Source of the DNA: JAYPEY01 sp047618185
GTDB lineage: Bacteria > Verrucomicrobiota > Verrucomicrobiia > Limisphaerales > JAYPEY01
Length of the DNA: 18,990 bases
Assembly: GCA_047618185.1 (NCBI GenBank)
Contig: JBLHKZ010000093.1
Span: forward strand, 1-18,990
Reading direction: 5' to 3'
Shown here: positions 1-7,678 of the stretch, one piece after another
How positions within the stretch are numbered: the first letter of the stretch is position 1
How the letters are laid out: each line of letters begins with the position of its first letter
The notes under the pieces: model-generated
The model's database searches: none
What the model was told of the DNA's origin: nothing
Seen by the model: the letters and a program-made list of their open reading frames with translations, nothing else
Position numbers and translations under genes: made by a program

Positions 1-222
1 GATAAGGTTTCGGGTGAAAGAGTCCTTTCGTTCAAGCAACTCCAGCTTCAACCCCATTTCATCTTTGATAACTTTGCCGCCGGGCAGCTCTCCGGAGCCG
101 TCAATGGGCTTTCCCCGTCGGTTTCCAGGGGCTCCGTCCGAACGAACAAAAGGATAAGCGCTCCGAAATCCTCCGATGGGATCGTAAAACTCCAGCGCAA
201 ATCCTTGATCATCAGTAGCTAT
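1..222 (-). pseudogene. C-terminal remnant of a DUF1588/DUF1585 (PSD1-associated) protein
   Basis: Reading the minus strand from about position 220 down to the window edge gives an open frame without any ATG, GTG or TTG start. It contains GFALEFYDPIGGFR, then PIDGSGELPGGK, then a segment ending DSFTRNLI. This matches my memory of the end of DUF1588 (a GFALE-x-FD-x-IGGWR motif) running into DUF1585 (the D-x-SGELPDG motif and a following helix), the C-terminal part of the large DUF1592-type proteins common in Planctomycetes and Verrucomicrobia. The CxxCH-IDP segment that should precede GFALE is replaced by unrelated sequence merging with the end of the DUF1501 gene, so the fragment appears to begin at a rearrangement point. 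It may continue to the left of the window. The family call is from motif memory only. Confidence 0.55.
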
Positions 223-233
223 TCGCTTTGCCC

Positions 234-1652
234 CTACGCCAGCAACTCGGTGATCACCTTGCCGCCAAACTGGCTGAGCTGCTTGTAGCGCCCCGCATGG
301 AAGTAGGTCATCTTGTTGTCGTCCAGGCCCAGCTGATTCAAGAGCGTCACGTGGAAATCGCGGATGGGATGTTTGACATCGACAGCTTCGGCTCCCAGCT
401 CGTCGGTCGCGCCGACGATCGCGCCCTTCTTCACTCCTCCGCCAGCCATGAGCATCGTCATGGCGTCCGCGTTGTGACCGCGGCCCAACGAATACACGCC
501 GCCGCGCTTGTTGTTGTCGGGCGTGCGTCCAAATTCTCCAGTCCAGACCACCAGCGTGTCCTCGAGCATGCCGCGCCGCTTGAGATCCTTGATCAGCGCG
601 GCAATGGGTTTGTCGACGCTCTTGATGCGCGAGCCGTGGCCCCGCTCTAGGTAGTCATGGCTGTCCCAGCCACCAGAGAAAATCTGCACGAAGCGCACGC
701 CCTTCTCGACCAGTCGACGCGCCATCAGGCATTGCTTACCGAACTCGCCCGTCTCTTTTCCATCGAGGCCATACATCTCGCGGATGTGCTCCGGCTCGCT
801 CTTGATGTCCACCACGTCCGGCACTTCCATCTGCATGCGATAGGCGAGCTCGTAGGATTCCATGCGCGCGGCGAGATCTTTATGCTCGGTATGTTGAGCG
901 GCGTGTTGCTCATTCAAATAGCCAAGGGCGTCCAGGGCCTGACGCTGGTGTTTCCTGGATTTGTTCGACTGCGATTTGAGGTCGAGAATCGGCGAACCGG
1001 TCGGACGAAGCGGCGTGCCCTGATAGAAGGCGGGCAGGAATCCGTTGGACCAGTTGCGCGAGCCGCCCTGCGGCAAAGCCAGCTCGGTCATGACCACGTA
1101 GCCGGGCAGGTTCTGATTTACGGAGCCCAGGCCGTAGGTCGCCCAGGATCCGATAGCCGGATCGGCGCCCAACCGGCTACCGGTGTTCATGTGGAACAGA
1201 GCCTCGGGGTGATTCAGCGATTCAGCCTGACAACCGCGATAGTTGCAGAGCTCGTCCGCCACCTCGGGATCGGCCAGGTGCTTCCACTGATCGCACATTT
1301 CGATGCCGGACTGACCGACCTTGTTGAAGCCAAAAGGACTGCCGACAAAGAATTTGAATCCATTGGCTAGGCTTCGCGTGCTCTTCGATTCCTGCTTGTG
1401 CATCCGGGTCAGCATCGGCTTGGGATCGAAGGTGTCCATGTGAGCGGGACCGCCCTCCATGAAAAGCATGATGACATTCTTCGCCTTCGCCGGAAGCATG
1501 GGCTTTTTGGGCGCCAAGGGGCCGGCGGCGGGCGCCTCTTTGGCGACCATGTCGGTCATGGCGACCGAGCCAAGCGTCGCCCCAAGGCCGTAGATAAACT
1601 CGCGGCGCGTGGCCCCGGTCGAAACAGGACGTGAGCAGATGGATTGTTTCAT
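234..1652 (-). CDS. DUF1501 domain protein, Tat-exported
   Basis: A 472-residue protein of the DUF1501 family, which is distantly related to the alkaline phosphatase/sulfatase fold and has no firmly established reaction. The N-terminus carries a twin-arginine signal (TGATRREFIYGLG, residues 12-24, then a hydrophobic stretch to about 35), so export across the inner membrane in folded form is expected. Family motifs are intact: GGPAHMDTFDPKP (67-79), GGWDSHD (327-333), GEFGRTP (372-378) and GRGHN (390-394). Asp, His and Glu in these motifs are plausible metal ligands by analogy with sulfatase-like enzymes. The ATG start places the Tat motif correctly; no clear ribosome binding site is seen. It lies 48 bp downstream of the PSD1 gene, the usual pairing for these families, where the two are thought to act together outside the cytoplasm. 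The length is typical. Confidence 0.9.
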   Translation of the reverse strand: MKQSICSRPVSTGATRREFIYGLGATLGSVAMTDMVAKEAPAAGPLAPKKPMLPAKAKNVIMLFMEGGPAHMDTFDPKPMLTRMHKQESKSTRSLANGFKFFVGSPFGFNKVGQSGIEMCDQWKHLADPEVADELCNYRGCQAESLNHPEALFHMNTGSRLGADPAIGSWATYGLGSVNQNLPGYVVMTELALPQGGSRNWSNGFLPAFYQGTPLRPTGSPILDLKSQSNKSRKHQRQALDALGYLNEQHAAQHTEHKDLAARMESYELAYRMQMEVPDVVDIKSEPEHIREMYGLDGKETGEFGKQCLMARRLVEKGVRFVQIFSGGWDSHDYLERGHGSRIKSVDKPIAALIKDLKRRGMLEDTLVVWTGEFGRTPDNNKRGGVYSLGRGHNADAMTMLMAGGGVKKGAIVGATDELGAEAVDVKHPIRDFHVTLLNQLGLDDNKMTYFHAGRYKQLSQFGGKVITELLA

Positions 1653-1700
1653 ATGGGAAAAAGAGATTGGAGATTGCCCGTCAAGGATTCGGTCACTGCC

Positions 1701-4556
1701 TCAATAGACATAAATAAACTCGTTGGAATTGAACAACAGGAGACACAAATCGGCCAACGCCCGCGTGTTCGCGCCGACATCCGCCGCCTTCTTGTCGCGG
1801 ACGTAGTTCTCATACACCGGGAGAATCTCCTCATACTCGAAGGGCTCGCCGGTAAATTCTTCGACCAGCGAACGGGTGATCTTCGTTGGATATTTCACCG
1901 GCTCCGGCTTCACGCCGGCATGATACTTCCGCATCTGGAACACATACGCCGTCATGCGGTCGCGCTCCTTCGCGGTTGGCTTTCTTCCAAAGGCGAGGTG
2001 AAACGCGCGCTCGATCTGCTTCTCCAACGTCTTGCCTTCTCGTTCGAGACGAAGCGCAAAGGCGAGCGACCGGTCCGTGACCAAGTCGCTGTTTAACAAG
2101 GTGAACGCCTGCGGCGAAACGGCGGCGGAGTCCCGCTCGTCACAGGAGTCGTTGGGATTAGGCTGATTGAACGTTTCCAGGAACGGATTCGCCAGGCCCC
2201 GAATGCGATACGCGTAAATGCTGCGTCGATTGCGCTCCTCCGGCCGGGGCGACGGCTGGTACGCGGGAGCCAACGAGAACTGAATCATGCGCGGCTGCAA
2301 CGCCACCTCCATGTTCATCTCGGGCATGATCGGCAATCCGCCAGCGGCGGCGTTCAATTCGCCGGTGACCATCAGCATGCCGTCGCGCAGTTCCTCGGCG
2401 GTCAGACGACGCGTCGGAAAACGAGCAAAGAGATCGTTGTTTGGATCCACATTGCTCAGCTTCTCCAGCTCTGGATGTTTGCCGGATTGCTGGTAGGTCC
2501 GTGAGGACATGATCTGTTTGTGCAGTCGCTTGAGTCTCCAGCCGTTCTCAACGAAATCGGCGGCCAACCAGTCCAGCAGCTTCGGGTGCGTCGGCTTGCG
2601 CCCCTTGACGCCAAAATTGTTCGGGTTGCCGGCCAGCGGCTTGCCAAAGTGATACTGCCAGACACGGTTAACGATCGAACGCGCCGTCAGCGGGTTCTCA
2701 GGATGCGCGATCCATTTCGCCAGGGCCAGGCGTCGGCCTTCCAATTCATCGGGCAGCAAATACCGGTCCTCATCGCCATCGCCCAACGCAACGCCCAACG
2801 CGCTCAACACGCCCGGCGACACTTTCTCGCCGATAGCCTCCAACGCGCCGCCCGTCAGGATGTGACTGTCGGGACGCCAATTAACGTTTGCCTTCGCGTT
2901 CATCCGAAGTTTGCGGGCGTTCAGGGATTTCGGATCCGGGCCGTTGTAAACGCTTTGGACCATTCCATCGTAACGCTCCAGGCGACGATTCCAGATCCAG
3001 ACATCCTGCTCGCGAACCTTCAGCCTACCCTGCTCCTCCGGGCTCAGCCCGACATGCCGCGGCGGCTTCTCCTCGTCCGGCAGGCTCTTGCGCTTATTGA
3101 GCGAAAGATATTCCGTGCCTTTCGCCTTGTACCACTCGCGCGCGGCGGCCTCGCGTTGGTTCACCAACTCGGCGGTTTTCGTTCGCGCAAACTCGAGCAA
3201 TCGCTGCGTCATCTTCTTGCCTTCTTCGAATCCGGCCTTGTTTTCCTCGGGCAGGAACGGAGCCGGACGCTCGGCCAATTGCGTGGCGGCGAAGGACGCG
3301 TAGAACCGGTAGTAATCCTTTGTCGGCAAAGGATCGAACTTGTGATCGTGACACTTGAAACAGCGCATCGTCGTTGATAGAAAGGTCTGCCCGACCGCGT
3401 TGACCACATCGTCCAGATACAGCTGCCGCGCCTCCGGACTCTTCACCATCGCCGGATCCCAGGGCCCCATGCGCAGGAACGAGCTGGCGACAAGGAGTTC
3501 GCTTTCCACCGCGCTGTATTTGCCCTTGGCGCGAGCATCCTGATACGTTTCCCAATCACTGATCCGACTTCGCAGGGAAGCGTCGGCCAGTTCATCCCCG
3601 GCCAACTGCTCGATCACGAAACGGTCATAGGGCTTGTCCTCGTTAAAGGCTCGAATGACATAATCACGATAGCGCCAGGCGTTGGAGCGCTCGTAGTCAT
3701 TGGAGTAGCCCCCGGTGTCGGCATAGCGCGCGACATCCAGCCAATGCTGCCCCCACCGCTCGCCATAGTGGCGGCTGGACAACAATCGATTGCCGAGGTC
3801 CGCCCAGGCCTGGTCCGGTTCTTCCGCGTAAGCTTTGTTAAAATCGAAGACTTCCCGCGGGCTTGGCGGCAACCCCGTCAGGTCAAGCGTGGCGCGTCGA
3901 ATCAAGGTGAGTGACTTCGCCTTCGGAGCCGGTTTGAATCCCGCCTGGTCCAATTTCGCGCCGACCATGACGTCGATCGGATTGCGCCCTTTCAAATTCT
4001 TCAATGCCGGTTTCTTCAGCCGTTGAAAGGCCCAGATATCCTCCGGCTGATAGCGACGAAAGGTCCAGTCGTCCGCCAGCCCGCCCGAGGTCTTGACCAT
4101 GATCCCGTCCTTCGTGCGCTTGCGGGTTTGCTCGGCCAGGCGAATCTCCGTCTGCCGCCCCTCGCTCGGCCACGGCGCACCCGCGTCGATCCACTTCGCG
4201 AGTTCGTCGATCTGTTCCTTCGTCAGCCGATCGTTCTCTTTCGGAGGCATTTCATAGTCCTCGTCCTCCCACCTGACGGCTTTCATGATAAAGCTCCTGG
4301 CCGACGATCCCGGAACCAGTGTGTCCGAAAACTCATCGCCGCCCTTGAGGAGCAGCTCGCGAGTCGAGACATCCAAACCGCCCTTCAGCTTCTTATTGGG
4401 ATCGCCATGACAACCCAAACACTTCTCCGAAAGCATCGGCTTCACCGACAGGGTAAACAGACGCTCCATCGCGGCTTTACTCTCCGCCCCGCTCGCTCCC
4501 GTCAGGGTTCCCATCGTGACGAACACGACAGCTCCAATTTTCATTAATGACTTCAT
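1701..4556 (-). CDS. PSD1 cytochrome / DUF1549 / DUF1553 protein
   Basis: A 951-residue exported protein with the standard planctomycete-type architecture. After a signal peptide (residues 1-24) comes a PSCyt1-like cytochrome domain with a heme-binding CLGCH (46-50) and a possible axial Met in YEMPP (101-105). DUF1549 follows from about 190, including RRATLDLTGLPPSP and the conserved RHYGERWGQHWLDVARYAD (262-280). A second CxxCH, CFKCHDHKFDP, is at 399-409. DUF1553 occupies about 610-930, beginning HPENPLTARSIVNRVWQYHFG (618-638). The family is presumed to be periplasmic and redox-active, but its substrate is unknown. It sits 23 bp after the GntR gene and 48 bp before DUF1501, so the three are probably co-transcribed. 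The region from about 430 to 560 is rich in charged residues and links the two DUF domains. The ATG start is set by the signal peptide. Confidence 0.93.
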   Translation of the reverse strand: MKSLMKIGAVVFVTMGTLTGASGAESKAAMERLFTLSVKPMLSEKCLGCHGDPNKKLKGGLDVSTRELLLKGGDEFSDTLVPGSSARSFIMKAVRWEDEDYEMPPKENDRLTKEQIDELAKWIDAGAPWPSEGRQTEIRLAEQTRKRTKDGIMVKTSGGLADDWTFRRYQPEDIWAFQRLKKPALKNLKGRNPIDVMVGAKLDQAGFKPAPKAKSLTLIRRATLDLTGLPPSPREVFDFNKAYAEEPDQAWADLGNRLLSSRHYGERWGQHWLDVARYADTGGYSNDYERSNAWRYRDYVIRAFNEDKPYDRFVIEQLAGDELADASLRSRISDWETYQDARAKGKYSAVESELLVASSFLRMGPWDPAMVKSPEARQLYLDDVVNAVGQTFLSTTMRCFKCHDHKFDPLPTKDYYRFYASFAATQLAERPAPFLPEENKAGFEEGKKMTQRLLEFARTKTAELVNQREAAAREWYKAKGTEYLSLNKRKSLPDEEKPPRHVGLSPEEQGRLKVREQDVWIWNRRLERYDGMVQSVYNGPDPKSLNARKLRMNAKANVNWRPDSHILTGGALEAIGEKVSPGVLSALGVALGDGDEDRYLLPDELEGRRLALAKWIAHPENPLTARSIVNRVWQYHFGKPLAGNPNNFGVKGRKPTHPKLLDWLAADFVENGWRLKRLHKQIMSSRTYQQSGKHPELEKLSNVDPNNDLFARFPTRRLTAEELRDGMLMVTGELNAAAGGLPIMPEMNMEVALQPRMIQFSLAPAYQPSPRPEERNRRSIYAYRIRGLANPFLETFNQPNPNDSCDERDSAAVSPQAFTLLNSDLVTDRSLAFALRLEREGKTLEKQIERAFHLAFGRKPTAKERDRMTAYVFQMRKYHAGVKPEPVKYPTKITRSLVEEFTGEPFEYEEILPVYENYVRDKKAADVGANTRALADLCLLLFNSNEFIYVY

Positions 4557-4579
4557 GGTTCTACTTGGATTTCAAAAAC

Positions 4580-5200
4580 TCAGATCAAATTCAATTCCAA
4601 CGCCTTTCGCGCCTGCTTCAGATCGCCGCTGACAATCGCATCCACGATTCGCTCATGTTCGCGAAAAATGTTCATGTGCTTCTTCAGACGGGAATAGTCC
4701 ATGCGAATGCGCACAGCGATTGACTGCCAGACCGCCTCCATCTGCTCCGAACCGCCGCACCGCACGATGCGCCGATGCAAAGCGATGTCGCTACCCACGA
4801 TTCCCGGCAGGTCCTTCTTGACGCAAGCGCTTCTCATTACGTCCAGCGTCCCGCGCAGGTAGAGTTCATCCGCCTCGTTGAAATTCCGGATAAACCCCTT
4901 AAGTGCGTCGAACTCGATTCGCTTGCGCAGCGTCATCAGCAAGGTCCGCTCTCCATCGGCCACCGGCGCACTGACTCGAACGCCGCTGTTGGGCTTGTAG
5001 GTCAACGCGCCTTCCTGACTCAACTGAAGCAGCGCGTCGCGAATCGGTCCCCGGCTCGTGCCAAATCGCTCGGCCAGCGCCGCCTCGCGCATCGGCTCGT
5101 CCGCCGAAAACAGATCCGCGAGGATCTCGTTGCGCAACTGTTCGGCGATCTGTTCGCGCACGGAGCGGATGGGGTTGGCCAATGTTTTCGTCATGTTCAT
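4580..5200 (-). CDS. GntR-family regulator, FadR/FCD type
   Basis: A 206-residue transcription factor. Residues 10-80 form a GntR winged helix-turn-helix (VREQIAEQLRNEIL, then MREAALAERFGTSRGPIRDAL with the recognition helix, then the wing around YKPNSGVRV). Residues 88-206 fit an FCD effector domain: DIALHRRIV and EHERIVDAIVSGD carry the Asp and His positions that bind a metal or small acid in this fold. The final FCD helix normally ends with a His; here it reads ALELNLI and stops, so the last metal ligand seems to be Asn. FCD proteins commonly sense sugar acids or other carboxylates; the ligand here cannot be read from sequence. The gene heads the PSD1/DUF1501 operon. An inverted repeat 18-41 bp upstream of the ATG is probably its operator. 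A second ATG two codons in is an equally possible start. Confidence 0.88.
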   Translation of the reverse strand: MNMTKTLANPIRSVREQIAEQLRNEILADLFSADEPMREAALAERFGTSRGPIRDALLQLSQEGALTYKPNSGVRVSAPVADGERTLLMTLRKRIEFDALKGFIRNFNEADELYLRGTLDVMRSACVKKDLPGIVGSDIALHRRIVRCGGSEQMEAVWQSIAVRIRMDYSRLKKHMNIFREHERIVDAIVSGDLKQARKALELNLI

Positions 5201-5217
5201 TCCGAGGTTTTCGTCGG

Positions 5218-5241
5218 TTGTAAATTGTCAACAATTCACAA
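5218..5241. promoter_or_regulatory. Inverted-repeat operator upstream of the GntR gene
   Basis: Left arm TTGTAAATTGT (5218-5228), spacer CA, right arm ACAATTCACAA (5231-5241). The arms are reverse complements except at one position. The core ATTGT-CA-ACAAT resembles the compact TNGT/ACNA palindromes bound by FadR-subfamily GntR regulators. A TTGACA-like -35 hexamer on the minus strand (5231-5226) lies inside the repeat, but I see no convincing -10 partner. The position 18-41 bp before the GntR start suggests autoregulation and control of the downstream PSD1/DUF1501 genes. Confidence 0.6.
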
Positions 5242-5314
5242 ACACGAAACGAACCTTCGCACAGTCAGACGCCAAAGGTACCTCAAAAATGTGTTGCGGT
5301 TCTGACAAAGTTTA

Positions 5315-5659
5315 TTGAAAAGCCCTCGAACCCTGCACGGCCCGTTTGTGAGCGTCTCCAAGGCCGTCGAATACATCCGGCGAAACTTTCGGCAGAAGAT
5401 CGCCGGCCCGGATCTGGCCCGCGCCTCCGGATTGTCGGAACGAAACTTGAATCGGAAATTTCAGGAAGCCTTCGGCATGGCGCCGCATGAGTTTGTCATG
5501 CGCACACGCATCCAGGCCGCCAGCGAAGCGCTCGCCCGCTCCGACCAGCCGCTCATGGAAATCGCCTTCGACCATGGCTTTTGCGACCAAAGCGCCTTCA
5601 CCGTGCAATTCCGCAAGCGGACCGGACTCACTCTTTCACGATATTTCAACTCATGCTAA
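5315..5659 (+). CDS. AraC-family DNA-binding domain, probably N-truncated
   Basis: A 114-residue frame consisting almost wholly of an AraC/XylS-type double helix-turn-helix. The first motif is LARASGLSERNLNRKFQEAFG (about residues 35-55) and the second is MEIAFDHGFCDQSAFTVQFRKRTG (about 81-104), ending SRYFNSC. The domain is well conserved and lacks internal stops. The only start is a TTG at 5315, with an in-frame stop four codons upstream and no ribosome binding site. Most relatives carry an N-terminal ligand-binding cupin or PBP-like domain of 150-250 residues, which is missing. It may be a decayed regulator, or a stand-alone domain protein like the MarA/SoxS group. It is divergent from the GntR gene and shares its 114-bp intergenic region. 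Confidence 0.6.
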   Translation: MKSPRTLHGPFVSVSKAVEYIRRNFRQKIAGPDLARASGLSERNLNRKFQEAFGMAPHEFVMRTRIQAASEALARSDQPLMEIAFDHGFCDQSAFTVQFRKRTGLTLSRYFNSC

Positions 5660-5766
5660 GCCTTGCGTTATAACCGCTTTCGATTCCGGTTGGAAAAGGA
5701 GATGGTGACACTCGGCATTTGACTGACAGCTCTTACGGGAGCGCCGCTAGACTCTGAAAATTGCGC

Positions 5767-7134
5767 ATGAAAGAATCAAACACCCCACCTGAGCCACGTG
5801 GATTGGTCCGCTGGTTGGCGCGCCGGATCGTTCAACGGTATTACCCGCTCGTGGAGATCACGAACGCCGAGCGCATTCCCCAGTCCGGCCCCGTGTTGCT
5901 CTGCGCCAATCATGGAAATTCACTGATCGACGCGGTCATGATCGGCATCGCCGCGCGCCGCCCCGTGCGATTCATGGCCAAAGCGCCGCTCTTCGATATT
6001 CCCGTGCTGGGCAGGTTGATGAAAGCCGTAGGCATGATTCCGGCCTTCCGCGGCAGCGACGACTCCAAGCAGGTGCGCCGCAACCTGGAGAGCCTTGATA
6101 TCGGCGCGAATGTCCTGATCGAAAGAAAGGCGATGGGCATTTTTCCCGAAGGCAAGTCAACCGATCAGGCGCACCTGGAGATGGTGCGATCCGGCGCGGC
6201 GCGCATGGCCATTCAAGCCGTGGAAGCAGGCGCCGACGATCTGCTCATCGTCCCCATCGGGCTGACCTACGAGCACAAAGACAAGTTTCGCAGCGCGGTA
6301 TTGGCGCGCGTGGGCGATCCCATCCGCGTCCGGGAAGCCCTGGAAAATCACGACGGCCACGGCGGCAAGGCCCGACGCGCGCTCACCGGCGAACTCGAAT
6401 CGCGCCTACAGGAAGTCGTGGTGCATTTGAAGCAACCCGAATGGGAACCATGGCTGGACGATCTCGAGAAAATCCTGCCGCCCTCAAAGAGCGCGCCGCA
6501 AACGCCTGCGCGGCGCTTGTGGCAGCGAAAACGCATAGCCGACGCCATGAACCATTTTCTCGAGCGCGACCCCGAGCGCGCGGAACAGATTGCCGAAGAG
6601 ATTCAAGAATATCGTGAGACGACCCAGGCGGCCGGATTGGACGTGGACTCGGTGTTGCTGACCCACTCCCGAGGCCAGGCTGCTCTGATTCTCCTGTGGC
6701 GATTCCTTTGCCTCGTTCTTTGGGCCGTCCCCGCGTTGGCTGGCATTCTCTTCCATATCATCCCGTTCATCCTCGTTCGTCGCATCGCCGCCAGGCTGGA
6801 CCAGCCTGGACGAAAAACCATTTCAAGCAATCGACTGCTGGTGGGAGTTCCGCTCTACCTTGTCTGGTATGCAGTCGCGGCGGCGGTCCTCTTTTTCTAT
6901 CAGCCATGGGCCGCCACCTTCCTCCTGATCGGTCCCTACCTTGGCTTAAGCGCGCTGCATTTCTGTCGCCAGGCAGGACTGACAACTACCCTGTTGCGGC
7001 AGTGGAGCCGAACGCTCGGCAACCGGAAGACGCTGGATGGTTTGCAGTCCCGGCTTTCATCGCTGCGCGAACGCCTTGAGAAACTCTCCCGCGATTATTC
7101 GACGGAAACAAACCGGAAGAATTCCCAAGCCTGA
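5767..7134 (+). CDS. Gat1/PlsC-like glycerolipid acyltransferase with C-terminal membrane segments
   Basis: A 455-residue protein. The PlsC-type acyltransferase domain spans about residues 25-215. Motif I is NHGNSLID (48-55) with catalytic His49 and Asp55; the five-residue spacing between them is typical of the Gat1/GPT2-like branch rather than the HX4D of classic PlsC. RGSDDSKQVRRN (95-106) is motif II-like, FPEGKSTD (126-133) is motif III and VPIGLTY (162-168) is motif IV. The expected reaction is acyl transfer to glycerol-3-phosphate or lysophosphatidate. Residues 300-400 hold two or three hydrophobic segments (about 305-335, 358-378, 380-398), and the C-terminus (425-445) is likely coiled coil. 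An in-frame TTG lies two codons earlier, but ATG at 5767 is preferred. The gene appears monocistronic. Confidence in the superfamily is high; the exact acceptor is unknown. Confidence 0.88.
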   Translation: MKESNTPPEPRGLVRWLARRIVQRYYPLVEITNAERIPQSGPVLLCANHGNSLIDAVMIGIAARRPVRFMAKAPLFDIPVLGRLMKAVGMIPAFRGSDDSKQVRRNLESLDIGANVLIERKAMGIFPEGKSTDQAHLEMVRSGAARMAIQAVEAGADDLLIVPIGLTYEHKDKFRSAVLARVGDPIRVREALENHDGHGGKARRALTGELESRLQEVVVHLKQPEWEPWLDDLEKILPPSKSAPQTPARRLWQRKRIADAMNHFLERDPERAEQIAEEIQEYRETTQAAGLDVDSVLLTHSRGQAALILLWRFLCLVLWAVPALAGILFHIIPFILVRRIAARLDQPGRKTISSNRLLVGVPLYLVWYAVAAAVLFFYQPWAATFLLIGPYLGLSALHFCRQAGLTTTLLRQWSRTLGNRKTLDGLQSRLSSLRERLEKLSRDYSTETNRKNSQA

Positions 7135-7427
7135 ATCGCCCCCGATGAATCAAAGCGAAGGATTCTTCAGAGGCGTCCGATGAATCGAGATCTTCCGCCA
7201 ACAATGGCTCCCGGATGGCGACGCTGGGGCCCCCTGTTGATCGTGCACAGCCTGGCCGAACACAGCAGTCGATATCTAAACATCGTCAGGTATTCGATGA
7301 TCTGGAAGGGTGGCTAATCAAACGAGTTACAGCTCCCTAATCGGGGCGGTCGCATCCATCACGCAATTCGGATCTGACCATCCAGAGTGAATGAGCCTCC
7401 CTCGGAGTTCCGCGATTGACCGGGACA

Positions 7428-7469
7428 GCGCCGCAAAGCCCATTGTCGATTATGTGCCTGGCACTTTAT
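7428..7469 (+). repeat. 42-bp intergenic repeat, copy 1
   Basis: First of two imperfect direct copies, 59 bp apart start to start and identical at 37 of 42 positions. It starts GCGCCGCAAAGCC and contains TATGTGCCTGGCACTTTAT, with the small inverted repeat GTGCC-T-GGCAC in its core. An extra copy of GGCACTTTAT follows directly (7471-7480), suggesting slippage at its end. The GTGCCTGGCAC core recalls dispersed REP-like elements that I associate with REP-associated tyrosine transposases; that link is from memory and uncertain. Confidence 0.7.
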
Positions 7470-7486
7470 TGGCACTTTATCCTTAT

Positions 7487-7528
7487 GCGCCGTAAAGCCG
7501 ATTGTTGACTATGTGCCTGGCTCTTTAT
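7487..7528 (+). repeat. 42-bp intergenic repeat, copy 2
   Basis: Second copy of the unit, starting GCGCCGTAAAGCC and containing ATGTGCCTGGCTCTTTAT. The single A-to-T change in the core breaks the small GTGCC/GGCAC inverted repeat seen in copy 1. The two copies have diverged at five positions, so the duplication is not recent, or the copies were inserted separately. Confidence 0.7.
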
Positions 7529-7678
7529 GAAACTCCGTCCGCCCCCACGCCCAGATGGAGACATCACGCAGGTTTTAGCGGGACGAATTTGGCGATCTTA
7601 ATTCGCGAATTTTATTAGTTTTGCTGATGCAGACAGTCTCCTGATCTGGAAGAATCCACGGAGGTTGCGAGGCTGGAA

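Larger units (their letters stand above)
7135..7678. other. Non-coding region between convergent genes
   Basis: This 544-bp gap separates the convergent acyltransferase and SecA-like genes. It holds the repeat pair listed separately (7428-7469, 7487-7528) and a 12-bp perfect palindrome AATTCGCGAATT (7600-7611). A 45-codon plus-strand frame (7180-7317, starting MNRDLPPTMAPGW) has no recognisable homology, ribosome binding site or other support. I see no clear Rho-independent terminator for either gene. Confidence 0.6.

Noticed and set aside
2520..3377. 285-codon plus-strand open frame
   Set aside because: Antisense to the PSD1 gene; Arg/Leu/Gln-rich product without family features.
5723..5753. 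Promoter-like pair CTGACA and TAGACT before the acyltransferase
   Set aside because: The 19-bp spacing is long and the match is poor; not enough to call a promoter.
7180..7317. 45-codon frame in the intergenic region
   Set aside because: No homology recognised, no ribosome binding site and no conserved feature.
7298..7652. TGATCTGGAAG repeated at 7298-7308 and 7642-7652
   Set aside because: Only 11 bp with no similarity in the flanks; likely coincidence.
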